DNA of 64,000 bases from Ohtaekwangia sp036568665 (GCF_036568665.1 NZ_DATCSD010000389.1:12539-76538); one strand, 5' to 3'; numbered from the stretch's first letter, positions 43,656 through 52,818 are shown. Notes: generated by a model not told the origin, from the sequence alone. A program made the numbers and translations.

Positions 43656-43875
43656 GAACACATTTCAATAAGCTTTTGTGTCTAAAACCTGCGTAGGGGT
43701 GCTGTGTGCAGGCTCAAGGCAGTATCCTATAGTATAGTTACTGAGCAAAGAGTAACTATACTGTTGTATATAGTGTAGTTAAATGCTCTTCATTGTATGT
43801 GCAGGGGGCACATGTACTATATTTGGATTATTAGACTTATATCGTATTTTAGTCGATAATAGTTTCAAAAAAAGA
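43656..43875. other. Intergenic stretch with a 12-bp perfect inverted repeat
   Basis: AGTATAGTTACT (43731-43742) and AGTAACTATACT (43751-43762) pair perfectly around GAGCAAAG, some 115-145 bases after the TetR stop. No T run follows, so it may serve as an operator or RNA-end structure. AGGGGGCACA at 43803-43812 recurs at 44607-44616, so the TetR gene is flanked by 10-base direct repeats. No gene is seen in this stretch. Confidence 0.5.
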
Positions 43876-44463
43876 TTATTTTTTAAAGCCGTTGGCTAAC
43901 AACCCGAGAATAATCTCCAGCCTGTCGCCAATTTTCTTTATGCGGTTGTCTTCTATCAGTCCCATTTCAATGCCCCGGAAAGCATAGAGCATTACATACG
44001 CCAGGTCATCCAGGTCGCGCTCATCAATAGGTTTAAATTCCTTATTCGCGATGCCCAGTTGCAAAATGTTTTTGAGTACCTGTTGTTCTCTCGCCTCAAA
44101 GGTCTTCTTGATCTTTTTAATGAGGTTGGGATTATTGGAGATCTCTCCGAAGATGACACTATATAAAGCGGCTTTCTGCATGAGCAGTTTAATGCGATTC
44201 ACCGTAAAGGTTTTCAATTTCTCTTCAGCAGTGGGCGCCTTTTCAATGGCGGTATCTGTCAGCCCCAGCACCTCTTCCATGTCTTCTTTCATCACGGCAT
44301 CAAAAATCTCGTCTTTGCTGGCGTAATAATAATAGAGTGTGCTTTTTCCTTTGCCTGCAGCCTTGGCAATATCTTCCATGGTGGTCTTCAAAAAGCCATA
44401 GCGTTGAAAAAGTGTCCGTGCGGCTTTGAGAACCTCCGCCCGTATCGCTTCATCCTTTGTCAT
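43876..44463 (-). CDS. TetR/AcrR family transcriptional regulator
   Basis: A 195-residue regulator started at ATG 44463 (MTKDEAIRAEVLKAARTLF); an upstream in-frame start would add 39 residues without family similarity. The N-terminal helix-turn-helix is clear in KTTMEDIAKAAGKGKSTLYY YYASKDEIFDAV. The C-terminal ligand domain is full length, with RIKLLMQKAALYSVIFGEIS and later helices, and shows no unusual feature. The target is not obvious, because neighbours are a metalloprotease and an LpxR-like enzyme on the same strand. Repeats flanking the gene may include its operators. Confidence 0.92.
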   Translation of the reverse strand: MTKDEAIRAEVLKAARTLFQRYGFLKTTMEDIAKAAGKGKSTLYYYYASKDEIFDAVMKEDMEEVLGLTDTAIEKAPTAEEKLKTFTVNRIKLLMQKAALYSVIFGEISNNPNLIKKIKKTFEAREQQVLKNILQLGIANKEFKPIDERDLDDLAYVMLYAFRGIEMGLIEDNRIKKIGDRLEIILGLLANGFKK

Positions 44464-44781
44464 GGTCACAACTGCTGAAATTTTTTCGACTGTTAAAATT
44501 TTAGACTCTATCCGTTTTTCAGTCCAAAAATAATCGAAAACTTCTAATTGTATTAAGAATACTCTAAATTCTTCCGGCAAAGGTCATAAATTCTACATCA
44601 TTGTGTAGGGGGCACACGATAAACGGAGAGTAGCGAAAGAAGGGAAAAGAGTTCGGTATGAATCTTCGGTATACTCCGAAGTAATATCAGGGTATCTGCT
44701 CAACCAGTAAAATCAATTTTTATCCGTTGAAACAACTGCCCTCTGGTAAATATTCAGAAAGTGCCGGTAAACAGTTAATGG
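44464..44781. other. Intergenic region upstream of the TetR gene
   Basis: About 320 bases between the TetR start and the metalloprotease terminator. It holds the second AGGGGGCACA copy (44607-44616), which could be a TetR-controlled element, and otherwise nothing I recognise. A 121-codon plus-strand frame starting at 44727 mostly shadows the metalloprotease gene and is not called. Confidence 0.4.
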
Positions 44782-44821
44782 AAAAAGGCCGCCACATTTC
44801 CTCATGGGGAACATGGCGGCC
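44782..44821 (-). terminator. Rho-independent terminator of the metalloprotease gene
   Basis: On the minus strand GGCCGCCA pairs with TGGCGGCC (44814-44821 with 44787-44794), with an inner TTCC/GGAA pairing, and is followed by five T (44782-44786). It is 17 bases past the stop at 44838. Confidence 0.88.
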
Positions 44822-44837
44822 GGAGAATCAAATTAAC

Positions 44838-45635
44838 CTAGTATACAGTTGTCAGAGCTGTTTTATCAGCTGTGGTGAACGGACGGTCTGCTCCGCTGGA
44901 ACATGCCAACATATAGGAGTTAGCAGATGGACCAGTAGGCGTACCGGATATATGTATTGCTCCTACACCAGCAGAACCTTCGCTGCCACCGGTGCCGCAG
45001 CTATAACGGCGGCTCATATAGTCTGTATGACGCAGACCGATAGCGTGACCGATCTCGTGAGCGATTACCGTAGTAGCATCAGCACGTTGTGATGAGTTGT
45101 TATAGTAATACGTATTGAGCTGGATCGGGCTTGCCGGATCGCCACCACTCGGGAAGCCGGCACTGAAGCCCAGTGTTGAACTTACTTCGTAGAACGACAA
45201 TATCTGAATGTCGGCAGCAGATGCACTGGTTGTTTTCTGGAAATTTAGTGTAAGGCCCAATGCATTATACCGGCTCAACGCTGTAGTGAACGCAGTTTGC
45301 ATATAGGTTCCAAAACCGGCATCCATATATACATATATAGTGCGGGGTGTACCTGTCACCAGGTTAGTGGTGCGGTAATGTTCTTCATCTGCAGAAGCAC
45401 CGATCGATACAGGTTCTGCCAATGAAGCAATCTGTTCTTTCGAGAGGAGTATATCATACTCTACCAGAAATTTACCATCAGGGCGCAGCGATAAACCTTC
45501 GCTGGTATCAAACCCTGCTTTTGACAATTGGACGACAACATCATTGGGGACTTCATTTTTTGCAGATTCTTGTTCCTGACAAGAGAACATGGCGCATAGA
45601 ATAGCCATGCTGCATGTAGCATACATCTTTCTCAT
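44838..45635 (-). CDS. M57-type HEIGH metalloprotease, exported lipoprotein
   Basis: A 265-residue zinc protease. The signal peptide ends in a lipobox-like FSC (Cys19), so the mature protein is probably anchored in a membrane. The zinc-binding motif is complete: H193-E194-I-G-H197 and H203 in HEIGHAIGLRHTD, the metzincin-like pattern of the M57 family. The region before it (about 95-190) is rich in Gly, Ser and Thr as in secreted proteases. The gene is divergent from the subtilase, sharing a 129-base promoter region, so the two may be co-regulated for extracellular protein digestion. Confidence 0.88.
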   Translation of the reverse strand: MRKMYATCSMAILCAMFSCQEQESAKNEVPNDVVVQLSKAGFDTSEGLSLRPDGKFLVEYDILLSKEQIASLAEPVSIGASADEEHYRTTNLVTGTPRTIYVYMDAGFGTYMQTAFTTALSRYNALGLTLNFQKTTSASAADIQILSFYEVSSTLGFSAGFPSGGDPASPIQLNTYYYNNSSQRADATTVIAHEIGHAIGLRHTDYMSRRYSCGTGGSEGSAGVGAIHISGTPTGPSANSYMLACSSGADRPFTTADKTALTTVY

Positions 45636-45707
45636 AGGCTTTAAAATTTAGGTAATGGTTAATAATGCGATCAAGTAAGGCATTTAGGTTTTACCGATCA
45701 AGTTTTT

Positions 45708-45766
45708 ATAGGTATAAATTGAAATTTATATTTATAGATATATACTTTTGGTAAATATATACCTAT
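45708..45766. promoter_or_regulatory. 9-bp inverted repeat flanking the subtilase promoter
   Basis: ATAGGTATA (45708-45716) and TATACCTAT (45758-45766) are exact inverses and enclose the promoter; the right arm runs into the ATG at 45765. A dimeric regulator binding both arms, or a hairpin in the message, could control both divergent genes. Confidence 0.45.
45719..45750 (+). promoter_or_regulatory. Promoter of the T9SS subtilase
   Basis: TTG (45719-45721) and TACTTTTG (45743-45750), 21 bases apart, match the Bacteroidota -33/-7 consensus. Transcription should begin near 45757, so the leader before ATG 45765 is only about 8 bases. Confidence 0.75.
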
Positions 45767-48560
45767 GAGAACTATTGCCGTTGCTTTGTTTACAGTGTTT
45801 TATACTTCTATATATAGTCAATCTATACCCGGATTTATCCGGTATGACACTATAAATCCGGTATTGCGGAGTAATGGATATTTTACTATGAATGCCTCGC
45901 GCGAAGAAGTAAATAGACTGTTGCAATCGGGTGCTATACAATTTGCAAAAGCATTATCGGCAAATAATTACCTGTGTTTGTCTAATGGAAACGTTGAAAG
46001 CAATAATCGTTTGCAGATAAACTATATGCACAATAACCTGTGGAAGCTGGCGCCAGGCTTTATAAATCAGAATGTTGATGCAAATATACTCTCCGTGCGC
46101 GTACAAGACGTACAAGCGTTTAAACACTATTTAGATTTGCATGGTATATCCTATACTATAGAGAATATGCACGCAGCATCGAAGGTAATATATATCCGTT
46201 TTTTGCAACCAGATGCAGGTTTGAACGCACTGTTGAATTGTGATGAAGTATCATTTATAGGTCATGCTAAAAATCAGGCAAGTGAAGAGTCGTCTAACAG
46301 TTTTCAGGATATAAGTATAAATGGGGTAAATGTTGTTCATAATATATACCCGGAATTGAACGGGGAAAATTTTACACTGTCTGTAAAGGAAAACTCAATC
46401 GATAATACAGATATAGATTTGAAAGGACGCGTGCAGGAATCAGAGCTGGCTAATGAAACAACATCGCAGCATGCCAACCAAATGGCCACCATTATAGCCG
46501 GAGGTGGTAATACGATGCCCAACACAAAAGGTGTAGTCTGGAAGAGTCATGTCGCCTCATCCAGCTTTGACAATTTGTTGCCTGACGATAACGCTGTGTT
46601 GCAGGGACAAGGTATTTCTGTTCAAAATCATTCATATGGTGTTACGATCGAGAATATATATGGAGCTGAAGCACGTGCCTACGATGTGAGCATGAATGAA
46701 GATCCAGCTATACTTCATGTGTTCTCGGCCGGAAATTCGGGAGCGGAGGTAAGTACTACCGGTATATATGCCGGAATACCCGGATATGCTAATCTGACGG
46801 GTAATATGAAGATGGCCAAAAATATACTGGTGGTAGGTGCTACCGGTAAAGATAACACCATCGATGCGCGTAACTCCGGTGGTCCTGCGTATGACGGACG
46901 CATTAAGCCGGAGCTTGTGGCCTACGGACCCGAAGGTACTTCAGATGCTGCTGCGATGGTATCGGGCATCAGTGCTCTGATACAGCACGCATATCAAAAC
47001 ACCTATAAGGTTCGTCCACCAGCAGCGCTGGTAAAAGCTATATTAATAGCCTCGGCCGATGATATTGGTAAAGAAGGTATCGACTATATATCCGGTTATG
47101 GAGCTGTAAATGCAGACAGGGCTGTTCGTCTTGTAAAAGCTCAGACACTTATCAGCGATACCATAAAACAAAACAGCGCAAAGCAATTCTCGATTACTGT
47201 ACCGGCTGACATCCATACTTTGCGTCTGGCCGTTGTCTGGAATGATCCGGCAGCGGAAGCAGGCGATGCTGCTGCGCTGATAAATGATCTTGACAGTAAA
47301 ATTACTTTTGGCGGTAAGCAATGGTTGCCGTGGATATTGCATCACTATCCTCATATAGATTCCCTGGCATTGCCTGCTTCGCGAAAAGAAGATCACTTGA
47401 ATAATATAGAGTATATAACCATTGACGATCCGCAGGCGGGTATATATACATTGGATATTGCGGCTCCGACACTCACGAATGCTGCACAGGAAGTTCATAT
47501 AGCTTATTGGCTTGACACTGCGAATGTTTTTCGCTGGACGTATCCGACTGCGATTGATGCAACGGAGGCTGGAAGCGATATATACTTTCGATGGAATACG
47601 TCCTATACCGGAACAGCCGCGATCGAAGTAAATATAGACAACACAGGTTTTACAGAGATTGCCGGCTCGGTAAATCTTGCCGACCGATTTTATACCTGGA
47701 CTGCCCCCGAAGGATTACACACAGCGACTGCCCGTATAAAGATAGGAGGTATATATTTTACTTCCGATGAATTTACCATCGCGCCATCCATGCCACTGAA
47801 AGTAGGTTTTAATTGTACTGATAACGTAATGTTGAATTGGAATGCGATTCCCAATGCAGAGCAATATCAACTATGGAAGTTAGGCGAGCAATACCTGGAG
47901 CCGGTTACACTTACTACCGACACAGCCTATATTTTTGAAAAACAGCTGACCCCTTCGCTATACTATGCCGTGGCCCCGGTAATACAAGGTAAAACGGCTT
48001 TGCACGGATTAACCTATCGATACGATGAACAAGGTGTAAATTGTTATTACAGCACGTTCTCGGCTTTACTTACCGAGGCAAATGTATCGCAGCTTTCATT
48101 GGAGTTGAGCACAACCTATAATATAGCGAATGTAACATTTCAGAAGGAACAGGATGGAGTATATATGGCATTGAATGAAGTTTCTGCGATCAATGGCACT
48201 GTATATGAATATACCGATGCAACATTACAACGTGGCACCAATCATTATCGAGTACAAATACAATTGAATGATGGCACCAGTATTTATACCGAAGTAGCGG
48301 AGATATACTATAGCGATGATCAGACCTTTACGGTATATCCCAACCCGGTAGATGCTTTAAAACAGGAAGTAGTGCTGCTCACGGATGGCGATGATCTGGC
48401 GATCGAATTTTATGATGCCAACGGCAAGGTATCGAAGCGGGAAATAGTGTACGGATCGTTCTTCCGGTTTCCGGTTACTGACCTCCGGCAGGGATTATAC
48501 TTTTATCGAATCTTTCGTCATGCCAAGCCCGTAGCGTCCGGCCGGTTGGTGGTGAAGTAA
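45765..48560 (+). CDS. S8 subtilase with type IX secretion sorting domain
   Basis: A 931-residue exported serine protease. After the signal (MRTIAVALFTVFYTSIYSQS) comes a propeptide-like region (about 20-175), then the subtilisin-type domain with catalytic D (about 213-216 in SIDNTDIDLKGR), H236 in TSQHANQMATI, the oxyanion SAGN at 321-324 and S393 in GTSDAAAMVSG. Beta-sandwich modules (about 590-840) follow and the C-terminus from TFTVYPNPVDAL (about 848) is a type A T9SS sorting domain. The enzyme should be secreted to the cell surface. It is transcribed divergently from a HEIGH metalloprotease, suggesting shared control of protein degradation. Confidence 0.9.
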   Translation: MRTIAVALFTVFYTSIYSQSIPGFIRYDTINPVLRSNGYFTMNASREEVNRLLQSGAIQFAKALSANNYLCLSNGNVESNNRLQINYMHNNLWKLAPGFINQNVDANILSVRVQDVQAFKHYLDLHGISYTIENMHAASKVIYIRFLQPDAGLNALLNCDEVSFIGHAKNQASEESSNSFQDISINGVNVVHNIYPELNGENFTLSVKENSIDNTDIDLKGRVQESELANETTSQHANQMATIIAGGGNTMPNTKGVVWKSHVASSSFDNLLPDDNAVLQGQGISVQNHSYGVTIENIYGAEARAYDVSMNEDPAILHVFSAGNSGAEVSTTGIYAGIPGYANLTGNMKMAKNILVVGATGKDNTIDARNSGGPAYDGRIKPELVAYGPEGTSDAAAMVSGISALIQHAYQNTYKVRPPAALVKAILIASADDIGKEGIDYISGYGAVNADRAVRLVKAQTLISDTIKQNSAKQFSITVPADIHTLRLAVVWNDPAAEAGDAAALINDLDSKITFGGKQWLPWILHHYPHIDSLALPASRKEDHLNNIEYITIDDPQAGIYTLDIAAPTLTNAAQEVHIAYWLDTANVFRWTYPTAIDATEAGSDIYFRWNTSYTGTAAIEVNIDNTGFTEIAGSVNLADRFYTWTAPEGLHTATARIKIGGIYFTSDEFTIAPSMPLKVGFNCTDNVMLNWNAIPNAEQYQLWKLGEQYLEPVTLTTDTAYIFEKQLTPSLYYAVAPVIQGKTALHGLTYRYDEQGVNCYYSTFSALLTEANVSQLSLELSTTYNIANVTFQKEQDGVYMALNEVSAINGTVYEYTDATLQRGTNHYRVQIQLNDGTSIYTEVAEIYYSDDQTFTVYPNPVDALKQEVVLLTDGDDLAIEFYDANGKVSKREIVYGSFFRFPVTDLRQGLYFYRIFRHAKPVASGRLVVK

Positions 48561-48636
48561 AGCATCACGGTTATTTTAGCAGGTATGTGTTTCGCTGCAG
48601 ATCCCTCTTTATATTTGATGAAGATAATGGCAGCGT

Positions 48637-49368
48637 ATGGAAATTGAATTGAACGACTCCGAGCATACCAAGAGTTCCTGGACTAACCGATTCGAAAAGT
48701 ATCTTCCGGAACTGGTGTATGGATCGATTGATGGTATTGTTACCACTTTTGCTGTTGTAGCCGGAGCAGCCGGAGCAAACCTGAACATCAATATTATACT
48801 CATCCTCGGCATGGCTAATCTTATTGCAGACGGACTCTCTATGTCGATAGGGAGTTATCTCTCCAACAAATCCGAACAGGATAATTATCAGAAGCATCTT
48901 CGTATAGAAGCCTGGGAGATTGAAAACATGCCCGATGTAGAACGACAGGAAGTAGAACTCATCTATAGGAACAAAGGCTTTGAAGGCAAAGAACTGGAAA
49001 TGGTTGTGAACCGCATTACTTCCAACAAGCAAGTATGGCTGGATACGATGATGAAAGATGAGCTGGGATTATCCGAACATAAAAAATCTCCCTTGAAGTC
49101 CGGGCTCTCTACATTGTCAGCATTTATTATAGCAGGAGCTATACCGCTTGTTGCTTATTTCATTACCTATAGCGGTGGTGCAGGCATGAGTCCGTTCCTG
49201 GTATCATCGATCGTAACGTTACTCACCTTTATTTTTATAGGCTATATCAAAACCTATGTAACACAAGCGAGCCTTCTTCGCAGTATCACGGAAACATTAG
49301 TACTGGGAACAGCTGCTGCCATGGCTGCTTACCTGCTGGGCGATTACCTCGAGAAACTACTCACATAA
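48637..49368 (+). CDS. VIT1/CCC1-family iron/manganese transporter
   Basis: A 243-residue membrane protein with five spans. The first conserved block ELVYGSIDGIVTTFAVVAGA and the following helix with LIADGLSMSIGSYLS are the VIT family signature; Asp and Met residues line the metal path. Between spans 2 and 3 is a charged cytoplasmic segment (about 85-150) with several Glu residues that bind metal. VIT proteins export Fe2+ or Mn2+ into a compartment or out of the cell by proton exchange. It lies between the subtilase and phosphoribosyltransferase genes; an operon is not evident. Confidence 0.92.
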   Translation: MEIELNDSEHTKSSWTNRFEKYLPELVYGSIDGIVTTFAVVAGAAGANLNINIILILGMANLIADGLSMSIGSYLSNKSEQDNYQKHLRIEAWEIENMPDVERQEVELIYRNKGFEGKELEMVVNRITSNKQVWLDTMMKDELGLSEHKKSPLKSGLSTLSAFIIAGAIPLVAYFITYSGGAGMSPFLVSSIVTLLTFIFIGYIKTYVTQASLLRSITETLVLGTAAAMAAYLLGDYLEKLLT

Positions 49369-49479
49369 TAAATGTGTACACGTGCTTTGCAATGCATGTT
49401 GAAGCACGCAAATAAACTGTCGGTATAGCTACGTTGCGCTCATGGGAAAGCGCTAACTTTCTTGTGAGTTCAACGCTGC

Positions 49480-50148
49480 ATGGTACGGGAAGATATTGCT
49501 TTATATGACCGTGTACATGCGGGCCATCTGCTCGCCCGCAAACTGGTAATGCATCAGCATTCGCAAAGCATGATCGTGGCACTGGCGCATGGGGGTGCCG
49601 TTGTAGGTTTTGAGATAGCACAAGCCCTGGCACTTTCTTTTGATGTACTGCCTTGTCGCAAGATTAAACATCCCGGTAACAGTTCACAGATTATTGGTTC
49701 CGTCAGTATAGAAGATGTATTGATCTATGAAGACATCCTTCACATTCCACAAGACTATATATACCATCAGATTATGCTGGCGCGCATTGGCATCGAACGG
49801 GAGTATAATTTTTACTATGCCAATCAACCGCGTCCGTCTTTTACAGGAAAGACCGTCATTGTTGTAGACGATGTGCTGGAAGAGAGTGCAGCTGTGCTGG
49901 CATGTGTACGCAGCATTCGTAAACATAAACCTGCACAACTGGTAGTGGCCGTTCCGCTTGTAAAACCGGAAGTGCTCGAACACCTGACGAAAGAAGCAGA
50001 CGACATAGTATTTCTTCGCTGTGAGGCCGGTGCCGATTCGCTTCGCACACTCTATACCGAGCTGCCGACCATTAAAGAGGATGAGGTAAGGGCCCTTCTG
50101 GTTAGGGCAAAGACTCCGCAGACCAAAAGCCTATACTCTTTATTATAG
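49480..50148 (+). CDS. Phosphoribosyltransferase-like protein with altered PRPP loop
   Basis: A 222-residue protein with the type I PRTase fold, including ALAHGGAVVGFEIAQALAL near residue 38 and TVIVVDDVLEESAAVLACVR (about 125-145) where the PRPP-binding loop belongs. Normal PRTases have two acidic residues followed by Gly-x-x-Thr-Gly; here the acidic pair is kept but the loop reads DDVLEESAAV without Gly or Thr. Stand-alone proteins with this plan are annotated as phosphoribosyltransferases without known substrate. The function may be altered or lost. The ATG is 111 bases after the VIT gene stop. Confidence 0.75.
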   Translation: MVREDIALYDRVHAGHLLARKLVMHQHSQSMIVALAHGGAVVGFEIAQALALSFDVLPCRKIKHPGNSSQIIGSVSIEDVLIYEDILHIPQDYIYHQIMLARIGIEREYNFYYANQPRPSFTGKTVIVVDDVLEESAAVLACVRSIRKHKPAQLVVAVPLVKPEVLEHLTKEADDIVFLRCEAGADSLRTLYTELPTIKEDEVRALLVRAKTPQTKSLYSLL

Positions 50149-50265
50149 GCACACGGAAAAACGCACGGCAGTCTGTGTGAATAAAATATAGCCGGTAACA
50201 TAGGTTCTTGCTCCGTGGGTCAGAGAAGTTGATGGGATTTACATTCCCGTTTAATATTTTCGTGT

Positions 50266-52563
50266 ATGATATCCCGCATACTCTCCGGCTGCTTACTGGC
50301 AGTCGCACTTTCTGTTCCGGTATTCGCACAGGAAGTAACAAAACCCTCTTCAGATCTTACGGAATATGTAGACCCCATTATTGGTACAGCATCATCGCCC
50401 GAACTCTCCAATGGCAATACTTATCCTGCTATTGCTTTACCGTGGGGCATGAACTTCTGGATGCCACAAACCGGAAAGATGGGAAGCGGCTGGGCCTATA
50501 CGTATGATGGCACGCGCATCAAAGGTTTCAAACAAACACATCAGCCTTCTCCGTGGATGAACGACTATGGTCAGTTCTCCATTATGCCGGTAAATGGAAA
50601 GATCAAACTGAGTGAAGAGACTCGTGCAAGCTGGTTCTCGCACAAAGCAGAAATTGCCAAGCCTTACTACTATAGTGTTTACCTGGCAGATCATAATATT
50701 ACGACAGAGATAGCGCCTACCGAACGTGCCGCTATATTTCGATTTACATTCCCTAAAACAGACTCTGCTACTATCGTAGTGGATGCTTTCAATCGTGGTT
50801 CGTATGTAAAAGTTATACCGGCTGAGAAAAAGATCATCGGCTATACCACACGCAACAGTGGTGGCGTGCCGAAGAATTTCAAAAATTACTTTGTGATGTA
50901 CTTCGATAAGTCGTTTGATCTGGCCAAGACGTGGAGCAATCACCGACTTCTGGAAGGTTACGAGATCACCGCAGACCATGCCGGTGCTGTAGTTGGTTTT
51001 AAAACCAAAAAAGGTGAACAGGTACATTTGCGTGTGGCCTCTTCGTTTATCAGTATAGAGCAAGCTGAATTAAACCTGAAAGAACTGGGCAGCGATAATT
51101 TTGAGACTGTAAAACAAAAGGGTAAAGATGCCTGGAACAAAGAGCTTGGTCGTATAGCCGTAGAAGGTGGCACGATCGATCAGCTTCGTACATTCTATTC
51201 GTGTTTATACAGAGCTTTACTCTTCCCGCGCAAATTCTATGAACACGATGCTTCGGGTAAAGTGATACACTATAGTCCGTATAATGGAAATGTACTGCCT
51301 GGCTATATGTTTACCGATACAGGTTTCTGGGATACGTTCCGATCGCTGTTTCCATTCCTCAACCTGATGTATCCATCCTTGAGTGCACACATGCAGGAGG
51401 GATTGGTGAATGCCTATAAAGAAGGAGGCTGGCTGCCGGAGTGGGCGAGTCCCGGTCTGCGCAATGTAATGATCGGATCGAACTCGGCTTCCATTGTTGC
51501 CGATGCCTATATAAAAGGCATGCGTGGGTATGATGTAAATACATTGTATGAAGCCGTGCTGAAAAATTCAGAGCAGGCCGGTCCGCTTACAGCTGTAGGT
51601 CGTGCCGGAGTGCAATACTATAATACACTTGGCTATGTGCCGTATGATGTTGACATCAACGAGAATGCTGCCCGCACATTAGAGTATGCGTATGATGACT
51701 TCGCTATATATCAATTGGCAAAAGCATTGGGTCGCCCCAAGAAAGAGTTGAGCTTGTTTGCCAAGCGTTGCCAGAATTACCGGAATATATTTGATAAGCA
51801 AACCGGGTTGATGCGTGGCAAGAATAAAGATGGAAGTTTTCAATCACCCTTCAATCCTTTTAAATGGGGCGATGCATTTACCGAAGGCAATAGCTGGCAC
51901 TATACGTGGTCTGTATTTCACGATGTGCAGGGTTTGATGGACCTGATGGGCGGTAAAGATAAATTTGCTTCGAAGCTTGATTCTGTATTTATACTCCCGC
52001 CTGTATTTGATGATAGTTATTACGGTGGTACGATACACGAAATTCGTGAAATGCAGATCGCTGATATGGGACAATATGCGCATGGTAACCAGCCGATACA
52101 ACACATGATATACCTGTATAACTATGCAGGACAACCCTGGAAAGCACAATACTGGATTCGCGAAACGATGCGAAAATTATACCTGCCAACACCCGATGGT
52201 TACTGCGGTGATGAAGACAACGGACAAACTTCTGCGTGGTATGTTTTTTCAGCGTTAGGTTTTTATCCGGTTTGCCCTGCTACCGATCAATATATAGTGG
52301 GAACACCGCTGTTTAAAAAAGCTACACTTACGCTGGAGAACGGAAAACAAATTGTGATCAATGCTCCCAACAGCAGCGAAAGCAATCTATATATATCCGA
52401 AGCCAAATTGAATGGCGAAATATATACTAAGAACTGGCTATCGCACACAACCCTGTCGCAAGGCGCTACGCTTGATTTCACTATGCAGGCCACACCGGAA
52501 AAACAACGTGGTGTGAAGGAAGAGGATATGCCATATTCTTTTTCGAAAGACGAGAAGAAGTAG
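50266..52563 (+). CDS. GH92 glycoside hydrolase with Gln at the general-acid position
   Basis: A 765-residue GH92 enzyme with signal MISRILSGCLLAVALSVPVF. The fold segments are complete: EYVDPIIGTASSPELSNGNT at the start, then LPWGMNFWMPQTGKMGSG, and GQTSAWYVFSALGFYPVCP near the end. Where most GH92 alpha-mannosidases have GNEP, this one has G607-N608-Q609-P, so the acid Glu is replaced by Gln. In the Cellulosimicrobium enzyme CcGH92_5 such a Gln goes with cleavage of mannose-alpha-1-phosphate diesters, where the leaving group needs no protonation. This copy may therefore act on phosphomannan or phosphate-linked glycans. Confidence 0.9.
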   Translation: MISRILSGCLLAVALSVPVFAQEVTKPSSDLTEYVDPIIGTASSPELSNGNTYPAIALPWGMNFWMPQTGKMGSGWAYTYDGTRIKGFKQTHQPSPWMNDYGQFSIMPVNGKIKLSEETRASWFSHKAEIAKPYYYSVYLADHNITTEIAPTERAAIFRFTFPKTDSATIVVDAFNRGSYVKVIPAEKKIIGYTTRNSGGVPKNFKNYFVMYFDKSFDLAKTWSNHRLLEGYEITADHAGAVVGFKTKKGEQVHLRVASSFISIEQAELNLKELGSDNFETVKQKGKDAWNKELGRIAVEGGTIDQLRTFYSCLYRALLFPRKFYEHDASGKVIHYSPYNGNVLPGYMFTDTGFWDTFRSLFPFLNLMYPSLSAHMQEGLVNAYKEGGWLPEWASPGLRNVMIGSNSASIVADAYIKGMRGYDVNTLYEAVLKNSEQAGPLTAVGRAGVQYYNTLGYVPYDVDINENAARTLEYAYDDFAIYQLAKALGRPKKELSLFAKRCQNYRNIFDKQTGLMRGKNKDGSFQSPFNPFKWGDAFTEGNSWHYTWSVFHDVQGLMDLMGGKDKFASKLDSVFILPPVFDDSYYGGTIHEIREMQIADMGQYAHGNQPIQHMIYLYNYAGQPWKAQYWIRETMRKLYLPTPDGYCGDEDNGQTSAWYVFSALGFYPVCPATDQYIVGTPLFKKATLTLENGKQIVINAPNSSESNLYISEAKLNGEIYTKNWLSHTTLSQGATLDFTMQATPEKQRGVKEEDMPYSFSKDEKK

Positions 52564-52569
52564 GCGTGA

Positions 52570-52604
52570 GGTCAAAGTTCAAGGTTTAAAGTTTAAAGTT
52601 TAAA
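52570..52604. repeat. Short heptad tandem repeat (GTTTAAA)
   Basis: GGTCAAA, GTTCAAG, then three exact GTTTAAA units follow each other, starting 6 bases after the GH92 stop. It belongs to the same seven-base repeat habit seen elsewhere in the window. Confidence 0.75.
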
Positions 52605-52621
52605 GTAGTGCAGCATCAGTG

Positions 52622-52645
52622 GTGTCAGGTGTTTTGACCTGACAC
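52622..52645. repeat. 9-bp palindromic hairpin between the GH92 genes
   Basis: GTGTCAGGT (52622-52630) pairs exactly with ACCTGACAC (52637-52645) around GTTTTG. The word is a dispersed palindrome common in this phylum and could act as a transcription barrier for the first GH92 gene, though no T run is present. Confidence 0.5.
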
Positions 52646-52778
52646 ACGGGGAAAGGAAATATACCCTTCTTCGAGGCAGAGCAAAGCAAGAGATGAGGTA
52701 TATATACTTTGCCTCTGCACCCAGTCCGGTGGAAACACCCGACTACACCAAATTCACTCTCAACCACACACTCACGGA

Positions 52779-52813
52779 TAACGAATAACAAATAACGATT
52801 AACGGATAAACAG
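52779..52813. repeat. Heptad tandem repeat before the second GH92 gene
   Basis: TAACGAA, TAACAAA, TAACGAT, TAACGGA and TAAACAG follow in seven-base register and end 5 bases before the start of the GH92 gene, over the position where translation would begin. Confidence 0.7.
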
Positions 52814-52818
52814 TTCAG

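Noticed and set aside
44727..45092. 121-codon plus-strand frame over the metalloprotease gene
   Set aside because: Mostly antisense to a certain gene with HEIGH motif; Cys- and Arg-rich shadow composition.
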